Shown here one piece after another: positions 58,041 through 64,000 of a stretch of DNA of 64,000 nt. The DNA comes from Leptospira sp. (lineage in GTDB: Bacteria; Spirochaetota; Leptospiria; Leptospirales; Leptospiraceae), in NCBI GenBank assembly GCA_016742255.1, contig JACVCB010000006.1, forward strand, positions 1 through 64,000, read 5' to 3'. Numbering within the stretch: position 1 is the stretch's first letter; the number at the start of each line of letters is the position of its first letter. The position numbers and the translations under genes were made by a program. Below the pieces are notes generated by a model, which saw only the letters and a program-made list of their open reading frames with translations, did not search any database and had not been told where the DNA came from.

Positions 58041-58445
58041 ATGCAATTTGTTGTAAAAATGAATATGGAAAGTTCCAGATTTGATTCAGCCTATCGAAAC
58101 CTGCTATTTGTTTTCTTATTAGCGGGATTTTCTGGGAACCTGTTCTTTGAGAACCAATCTATATACACGCAAGATTTGGATGAACCTTCCCTAGGGATGG
58201 TATACCATTCATCGAAACAACTTCCTTCTAATCCTGAAGAAACGTTTTTATTTAACGTATCAGATTCAAACGACCAGGAAGAAGAAGGTCATTCAGTTGT
58301 AGAGTCAAACATTTATGTATTGAATTGTCCCAAGGCGATCGAATCAAATACCGAATGCAAACGGATTCATTTTGAAAATCAGTACTATTTTCATAAATTT
58401 AGTTTTTATCACGAATACAACATCCCTCCACCTTCTCTAATTTAA
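58041..58445 (+). CDS. short exported hypothetical protein
   Basis: 134 residues or fewer. In-frame ATG codons at 58041, 58059 and 58065 all precede a hydrophobic segment ('LLFVFLLAGFSGNLFF', about residues 21-36). None has a ribosome site. The mature part is acidic, with two cysteines. It lies 80 bp before the porin gene. A palindromic stretch (CAAAT-GCA-ATTTG) covers the first possible ATG, which may favour a later start. No family recognised. Confidence 0.55.
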   Translation: MQFVVKMNMESSRFDSAYRNLLFVFLLAGFSGNLFFENQSIYTQDLDEPSLGMVYHSSKQLPSNPEETFLFNVSDSNDQEEEGHSVVESNIYVLNCPKAIESNTECKRIHFENQYYFHKFSFYHEYNIPPPSLI

Positions 58446-58525
58446 TTAAAATCTATTCAAAACACAAGGTCTGCTCAATCCATTGGGCTAACCAATATTA
58501 GATTCTATTTATTTTGGAGAATTAA

Positions 58526-60202
58526 ATGTTTCATCTCTTTAAAAATCCTTTTGGGGTACGTATCCCACAAAGGTACATCATCTTATTTTTTTTATTCAGT
58601 AGTATTTCTCTTTTCCAACCAGTTTTATCTCAAAGTGCAACTGAGTTATATGAGGACAAGGATACAGGACAAATTTTTACGAAACCAGGGAATAATCGTG
58701 TTAAGATAGATAAATTCCCAAGTGTTCCTGATGATCGCACAAACAAAACCAATCACAATGTAACAACGTTACCGGATGCCTTTGCCCATCGCCCCGATGA
58801 TGTCAGTAAAGAAAAACTTACGATTACAGGAAGGGTTCAGTTTCGTGGTGCGAGTGGAACTGCCCAATCTCCACTTTCCAATGGGCATCGAGATTTTAAT
58901 GCCATTGATTATGCTTTTAGAAGGTTAAGGTTAGGTGCGATGTATGAGAATGATTGGTGGGGTGCAAGTATCCAACTACGACTTGAAAATATGCTAAATC
59001 GTGTTGATCTCTCTCAGACAACACAAACGGTCAATTATACAGATGCCAATGGCAGACCTGGAAGTGTAAACGTTGTCACCAACGAAAGATTAAAAGACAA
59101 CAGAGGTTATATCCAAGAGGCAGTCATTTATACAAAACTTCCATATGCTGGTGGTAGAATCACGTTAGGACAAATCAATGTTCCATTTAACAGAGAATAT
59201 ATTGGTTCAAGTGCCAATCTTGTCTCTCTAGAAAGGAGTATGGTAACAGCGGCTCTTCCACAATTCGACAATGGTATCATGTTACAAGCAACTCCATTGA
59301 AGGAAATTCATCCGAAGTACGAACGTTATCTACATCTATCCTTCATGGTGGGAAATGGAAAAGGTGGCGGTGGTGATTATGGAACGGGAAGAAGGCAAGA
59401 TCTTACTACTTCCAATCGTTACGGCTTTGTGAATATTTCCCCAACGTATTATGGTCGTGCAGTTTGGAATGTGTTTGGAAGTTTAAAGCGTGAATCGGAT
59501 GGCCGTGAAGTGAATTGGCAAGAGGGAGAGGAAATTTTCCAAAGGGATATGAAATTATCTTTGGGATCAGCCTTCCAACAAACTCAAAACCTTGTCACAC
59601 CTGCTGTATCTGCGATGGAATACAATGCGGGAACGACAAGTGGAATCTCATTTGTTACACCCCAAGGAGTGAATGGATACCCTTCCGCTGATGGAGGAAG
59701 TTCTACCCTCGGATACAATACACAAAATGGTGGTACAACTCCGGGACGAACCAAGATGGGACTCATTGCCCATACATATGATGCTACCTTTACATGGAGT
59801 GGTTTTTACTTCAATACTGCGTATACGAAAATGAGTGGGCCTGCATCAAACGGTCTCATCGGTTGGCATACGACATTTGGATACAATATCCCAATAACTA
59901 ACAAATTTTATCTAATGCCAATCTTCAAATATGACCAATTGATGGGTGATTTTAATCGGAATGGCAATCGTCATGATCCAAACGAAACCTTACGCATTTA
60001 TTGGATTGGATTAAATTTATTTGGTGATAAACATCATTATAAAGTACAACTTTATTATGAAATTCTTGCAAACAAACTCGATAGAGATGTGAACACAGGA
60101 AGTCCAATGCTCATTGATGACAGAAGGATTTACCTCCAAGTGCAAGCTAATTTTTGGACAGGCACTACATCTCCAGAATCGTATGGTTATAGATCAAATT
60201 AA
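58526..60202 (+). CDS. OprP/OprO-like outer-membrane porin
   Basis: 558 residues with a signal peptide ending near 'PVLSQS' (about residue 36). The barrel begins about residue 95 ('KLTITGRVQFRGASG'). 'DYAFRRLRLGAMYENDWWGASIQLRLEN' is the characteristic phosphate-porin-like block, and 'GRITLGQINVPFNREY' follows. Alternating aromatic strands end in a 'QANFWTG' strand. A channel for small anions or other solutes; phosphate selectivity is not shown. ATG after GGAG. Followed 9 bp later by a lipoprotein gene. Confidence 0.82.
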   Translation: MFHLFKNPFGVRIPQRYIILFFLFSSISLFQPVLSQSATELYEDKDTGQIFTKPGNNRVKIDKFPSVPDDRTNKTNHNVTTLPDAFAHRPDDVSKEKLTITGRVQFRGASGTAQSPLSNGHRDFNAIDYAFRRLRLGAMYENDWWGASIQLRLENMLNRVDLSQTTQTVNYTDANGRPGSVNVVTNERLKDNRGYIQEAVIYTKLPYAGGRITLGQINVPFNREYIGSSANLVSLERSMVTAALPQFDNGIMLQATPLKEIHPKYERYLHLSFMVGNGKGGGGDYGTGRRQDLTTSNRYGFVNISPTYYGRAVWNVFGSLKRESDGREVNWQEGEEIFQRDMKLSLGSAFQQTQNLVTPAVSAMEYNAGTTSGISFVTPQGVNGYPSADGGSSTLGYNTQNGGTTPGRTKMGLIAHTYDATFTWSGFYFNTAYTKMSGPASNGLIGWHTTFGYNIPITNKFYLMPIFKYDQLMGDFNRNGNRHDPNETLRIYWIGLNLFGDKHHYKVQLYYEILANKLDRDVNTGSPMLIDDRRIYLQVQANFWTGTTSPESYGYRSN

Positions 60203-60211
60203 AGGATTAAC

Positions 60212-60688
60212 ATGAGAAAATTATATATTATATCAATTATCGTATTACAGATGTATTGCGTTAAATCGAAAGTTCAAAACACAGATGGAATTACAGCATT
60301 GTTATTAAATAATGCATCCAATGGAGCTGTTTCCGATAAATACAATAATGGATCTTTGGTCCATATCAAAAGAGCAGACCTTGTGAACTTATCCTTTACA
60401 GGAGAATGTTATGACAGTTTCACACTCGTTGGAATCATTGTGAGTCCAACTAACTACTACAATACACCACAAGGTGGATCTGGTGGGATTTTGAATACGA
60501 ATTTAGAGAAGTGGAATCTTTCTCTATCCAATTGTAGTTCTCTTGGATTTTCCCCTCCCAATAATACAAATTTTGGTACGAGCTCCCAAAGACCAAACTC
60601 CAATCAAACATTTACCTTTAAGATGTATAGTTGTGATCCTAACAATAACCCATGTGCAAACAATGCCATTAAGGCATCGGGTTTTTGA
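60212..60688 (+). CDS. lipoprotein downstream of porin
   Basis: 158 residues; signal peptide with lipobox 'QMYC' (Cys16). The mature part is Asn/Ser-rich with five more cysteines and ends 'CDPNNNPCANNAIKASGF'. It begins nine bases after the porin stop and is followed by a terminator, so the two form one transcript. It may assist the porin or bind its substrate (inference). No family recognised. Confidence 0.8.
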   Translation: MRKLYIISIIVLQMYCVKSKVQNTDGITALLLNNASNGAVSDKYNNGSLVHIKRADLVNLSFTGECYDSFTLVGIIVSPTNYYNTPQGGSGGILNTNLEKWNLSLSNCSSLGFSPPNNTNFGTSSQRPNSNQTFTFKMYSCDPNNNPCANNAIKASGF

Positions 60689-60852
60689 AATGATTGTAGT
60701 AGAAACTCTGACTAAACGAAGGAAGTGAAAGTTGAGTTTGATTTTGGTATGAAAATGACGATTCGAAATGGAAAGGATCTAAAAAATGAAAACCTTTTTA
60801 CGGAAAACGAGGTCTAAAATTCGTTCATAGATGTTTCTCCTTATGAGACCCG

Positions 60853-60889
60853 CAGGGAGGGGCCAATATCCCTGATTTTCTTTTTTTTC
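60853..60889 (+). terminator. probable terminator
   Basis: Six-base stem CAGGGA / TCCCTG with a ten-base loop, followed by ATTTTC and a run of eight T. Lies after the porin-lipoprotein pair. Confidence 0.65.
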
Positions 60890-60923
60890 TTTCCAATCCA
60901 GTTCCCGTTTCTAATTTCTTTCC

Positions 60924-63900
60924 ATGTTCTTTCGATTCCGCATTTTTTTGTCCGTTTTTCTTTCGCTTATTTTGGTGAGATCCGATTTTTCCCAAGCGAC
61001 TCCACCTTCCATTGAATTTTTTACTCCCAACGGTTTTATCAAAGAACCCAAACAAGTAACAGCACGTTTTACAAAACCCATGGTGGCCCTGGGTGATGTC
61101 CGCCCAGAAACTGAAATTTTCAAAGTGAATTGTCCTTTTCCTGGAACCAGTCGCTTCATTGACTCTACCACTTGGGTGTATGAATTTGAAAAAGAATTAC
61201 CAGGTGGAGTGGAATGTTCCTTTGTATTAAAAGAGGGAATTAAGTCATTTAGCGGAGAGAAAATACAAGGAGAAAGATCGTTTGGATTCCACACAGGCGG
61301 TCCATCAGTTAAGTACGCAACACCTTACCAAGAAAGTACAATTGCGGAAGACCAAGTATTTTTATTACACTTAGATGGAAAACCCGACCTTGGTAGTTTT
61401 CAAAAATTTGCATATTTCCGTTCGGAAGAATTAGGAAATCGAATTCCAGTGGTTCTCATCTCTGGTTCTGAACGAAAAACTTTCTTACAATCGATGGGTA
61501 AAAAGGACAAAGAAGAAACCATTGTTTTAAAAGCCAAACAAACGTTTTTACCAGAAAAACAAATCCAACTTGTTCTTGGAAAAGGCATTAAGTCTATTTG
61601 GGGTGGTGCCATTCCAGAAGATGAAGTTCTCACTTTCACAGTAAGACCAGTATTTTCTGCACGTTTTAGTTGTGAAAGGACAACAGCTGATGCAAATTGT
61701 ATTCCAATCCTTCCAGTAAGTTTATCTTTTAATTCTCCCGTCTCACAAGAGTTAATTGAAAAAATTAAATTGGTAGATAAGGATGGAAAGGAATATCCAA
61801 AACAAAAAGTGACTAACAAAGGAAACGAATATTCGGATTGGGTAAGTTTTCCTGGTCCTTTCCCAGAAAACACCGAGTTTCAAATTAAAATTCCCGACAT
61901 AGTTGATGATGCAAACAGAAGTTTGGCGAATAGTGCTGCCTTCCCATTAAAATTTAAAACAGATGAGTTTCCACCGCTTGCAAAATTCAGTGCAAAGTTT
62001 GGAATTTTGGAGTCAAAAGCAAATCCTGCTCTTCCAGTCACCTTACGAAACTTAGAAGCAAGTCTCCCCATAAAATCGACTTCCTTAGGAATGGGTGCAA
62101 AAAGCCAAAAAACAATGGACATCGTGGAAATCCAAAAGTGGTTTCAAACATTATCCAAAGTCGAAAGGAACCAATCTGTTTTTCAATCACCTGCCTCCAA
62201 TGCAAAAGTAAATTCCTTCCAACTACCAAAACCCAATGGCAAAAAACCAATGGAAGTCGTAGGAATTCCTTTTGATTCACCAGGTTTTTATGTAGTTGAA
62301 TTAACGAGCGAAGTACTTGCAAACCATCTCTTTGCACAAGGTGAAGGAAAAAAAATGTATGTATCGAGTGCAGCCCTTGTTACTAATTTATCTCCTCATT
62401 TTAAATGGGGGAAAGATACAAGTTTAGTTTGGGTGACAAGTTTGGATACAGGTCTTCCTGAAGCTGGTGTACAAATTAAAATTTTAGATTGTAGCGGTAA
62501 TATACGAGGAGCTGGGATCACTGGAAAAGATGGAACTATGCTTTTTGGAAACATCAATTTCCAAGAAGTGCCTTATTGTGGTTATCATGAGTTAGGTTCT
62601 GGTCTTACTGTTTTTGCTCAAAAAAATGATGATATCAGTTTTACTTCCAGTACATGGGAAAAAGGAATTGAAAGTTGGCGTTACCAACTCCCTCAAACAA
62701 GTGCAGGGTATGCCAATTATTTAGAATCAATTGTTCTCGATCGTACACTTTTTAAAAAAGGAGAGACAGTTCACCTGAAACACGTTAGACGAAGTTTTGG
62801 GAATAAGGGTTTAATCCCTGCAGAACCAAAAGACTATCCAAATACCGTTGTCATTAAACATGAAGGTTCAGGAGAAAGTTATACAACACCTCTAGTTTGG
62901 TCATTCCCAGGTCATGCTGAGTCCGAGTTTAAAATTCCTAAAAATGCAAAACACGGTGTTTATTTAGTCACCTATCCTTACAACCAAGAGGACACAAGTT
63001 ATGGACGAACTATCACACAATTTCGAGTGGAGGAATTTCGTCTACCCGTCCTAAAGGGGAATATCCAACTATCTTCCGAATCACAAAACCTTGTATCTCC
63101 TAAAGAAACAAAAGTTCTTTTTGGATTGGAATACCTCTCGGGAGGTGGTGCCTCTCTTGTTCCTGTGAAAATCCGTTCACAAGTGGTACCTGGTTATTAT
63201 AGTCCAAAAGAAGAATATTCTGAATTTACCTTTTCGCCAGAAACCATCAAAGAAGGAAAGTGGAAGGTGAGTGGGTATGAGGAAGAAGAAGTGGAAGAAA
63301 CAAAACCAAAGGTGTTGTCCACAAATGCAAAAATGGATACAAAAGGATTTTTAGAATACAAATTTGAAAATCTAAAATCCATTCCAGGTTATGGTAACTT
63401 TCAAGTGGAAATGGAATATGCAGATCCTACTGGAGAAATCCATACAATCGCAAGGAGTTTTCCAGTTTCACCTTCTGAAGTTCATTTAGGAATTTTACCT
63501 GATGGATGGTATTTCACAGAAGACAAAGTAAAACTACAGTTAGTTGTTTTGGATGCAAAAGACAAACCTGTTCCGTCGCAGAAAATTAAAGTAAACGCAT
63601 ACAAAAAAGAATTTTATTCCAATCGAAAACGTCTCGTTGGTGGATTTTATGCTTATGAACACTATGAAGAAGTGAATCAGTTAGGAGAGTTTTGTGAAGG
63701 AAAAACTGATAACAAAGGGATTCTCATTTGTGAAGGAAAATCACCTGCCACTGGTGACATCGTTTTTGTGGCGGAAACAAAAGATAAAAATGGAAATCAA
63801 ACAAACTCTACTTATAATGTATGGGTGAGTTCTAAGGAAGAAGTTTGGTTTGATGTAAGTGATCATAACCGAATGGACATCTTACCTGAAAAACGATCAG

Positions 63901-64000
63901 TAGAAATTGGTGAAACCATCAAAGTCCAAGTGAGATCTCCCTTCCGCGAAGGAACTGCTCTTGTCAGTTTAGAGAGAGAAGGTGTGATTGATTATTTTGT
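60924..64000 (+). CDS. alpha-2-macroglobulin-family protein, truncated by window end
   Basis: At least 1025 codons from the ATG with a signal peptide ('FLSVFLSLILVRSDFSQA'), open to the end of the window. The order of MG-like beta domains fits bacterial alpha-2-macroglobulins: 'EFFTPNGFIKEP' at the start, 'LDTGLPEAGVQIKILD', 'LDRTLFKKGETVHLKHVRR' (the bait-side macroglobulin domain), and 'YADPTGEIHTIARSF'. Such proteins trap proteases in the periplasm. The thioester region and C-terminus lie outside the window, so their state is unknown. It contains no lipobox at the N-terminus. Confidence 0.9.
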   Translation, partial: MFFRFRIFLSVFLSLILVRSDFSQATPPSIEFFTPNGFIKEPKQVTARFTKPMVALGDVRPETEIFKVNCPFPGTSRFIDSTTWVYEFEKELPGGVECSFVLKEGIKSFSGEKIQGERSFGFHTGGPSVKYATPYQESTIAEDQVFLLHLDGKPDLGSFQKFAYFRSEELGNRIPVVLISGSERKTFLQSMGKKDKEETIVLKAKQTFLPEKQIQLVLGKGIKSIWGGAIPEDEVLTFTVRPVFSARFSCERTTADANCIPILPVSLSFNSPVSQELIEKIKLVDKDGKEYPKQKVTNKGNEYSDWVSFPGPFPENTEFQIKIPDIVDDANRSLANSAAFPLKFKTDEFPPLAKFSAKFGILESKANPALPVTLRNLEASLPIKSTSLGMGAKSQKTMDIVEIQKWFQTLSKVERNQSVFQSPASNAKVNSFQLPKPNGKKPMEVVGIPFDSPGFYVVELTSEVLANHLFAQGEGKKMYVSSAALVTNLSPHFKWGKDTSLVWVTSLDTGLPEAGVQIKILDCSGNIRGAGITGKDGTMLFGNINFQEVPYCGYHELGSGLTVFAQKNDDISFTSSTWEKGIESWRYQLPQTSAGYANYLESIVLDRTLFKKGETVHLKHVRRSFGNKGLIPAEPKDYPNTVVIKHEGSGESYTTPLVWSFPGHAESEFKIPKNAKHGVYLVTYPYNQEDTSYGRTITQFRVEEFRLPVLKGNIQLSSESQNLVSPKETKVLFGLEYLSGGGASLVPVKIRSQVVPGYYSPKEEYSEFTFSPETIKEGKWKVSGYEEEEVEETKPKVLSTNAKMDTKGFLEYKFENLKSIPGYGNFQVEMEYADPTGEIHTIARSFPVSPSEVHLGILPDGWYFTEDKVKLQLVVLDAKDKPVPSQKIKVNAYKKEFYSNRKRLVGGFYAYEHYEEVNQLGEFCEGKTDNKGILICEGKSPATGDIVFVAETKDKNGNQTNSTYNVWVSSKEEVWFDVSDHNRMDILPEKRSVEIGETIKVQVRSPFREGTALVSLEREGVIDYF

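Overview
The window looks like chromosomal DNA of a Leptospira species, probably from the saprophytic, L. biflexa-like side of the genus. The evidence is a moderately AT-rich composition, many lipoproteins with loose spirochaetal lipoboxes (for example ILNC, LINC, LVNC), a DUF1577-like protein, a leptospiral-type exported protein whose N-terminal module follows the pattern 'ETILFKSGEKIEG', frequent TTG starts, and gene pairs of the leptospiral type. The genus call is firm. The species and clade are inference.

Layout. 0-7 kb: a DUF3592-like protein, a degenerate HD-GYP protein, a membrane chemoreceptor, a TonB/AgmX-like protein and a seven-repeat FG-GAP lipoprotein, all on the minus strand. 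7-13 kb: an AraC regulator, a long-chain acyl-CoA synthetase, a polytopic membrane protein and an exported beta-barrel candidate. 13-16 kb: a LysR regulator divergent from leuC-leuD, with a palindromic LysR-type box between them. 16.1-16.4 kb: two GC-rich structured dispersed repeats; one recurs at 1.15 kb. 16.5-22 kb: GST, ArsR and AHSA1-like genes, a diguanylate cyclase, a lipoprotein with seven 44-residue repeats, and an orphan. 21.9-29.5 kb (minus strand): a tightly packed five-gene operon of imelysin, di-haem oxidoreductase, imelysin-like, HTTM protein and TonB-dependent receptor, preceded by a perfect 9-1-9 palindrome resembling a Fur box. 29.8-33.4 kb: an SGNH hydrolase with a membrane-anchored helical partner, and a HEAT-repeat lipoprotein.

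33.5-45.5 kb holds what looks like a zinc-limitation regulon in two parts. A COG0523/CobW GTPase with a thiol-peroxidase-like protein reads leftwards. A lipoprotein, a His-rich outer-membrane protein, ZnuA, ZnuC and ZnuB read rightwards. Both units are preceded by the same palindrome, TGCAAC-N3-GTTGCA, a candidate Zur operator. Between them lie a second chemoreceptor, an acyl-CoA dehydrogenase and an amidohydrolase. 45.5-54 kb: tmk, a small lipoprotein, an EAL phosphodiesterase, a B12-type radical SAM protein, a DUF1577/PilZ-like protein, guaB, a LolA-like protein and rsmE. 54-64 kb: unrecognised exported and membrane proteins, an OprP/O-like porin with a lipoprotein, and an alpha-2-macroglobulin-family protein that runs off the window.

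Functional themes are metal acquisition at the outer membrane (iron-type and zinc-type clusters), cyclic-di-GMP signalling (GGDEF, EAL, HD-GYP-like, PilZ-like), chemotaxis, fatty-acid activation and oxidation, and leucine and GMP biosynthesis. No tRNA, rRNA, CRISPR array, transposase or phage gene was seen.
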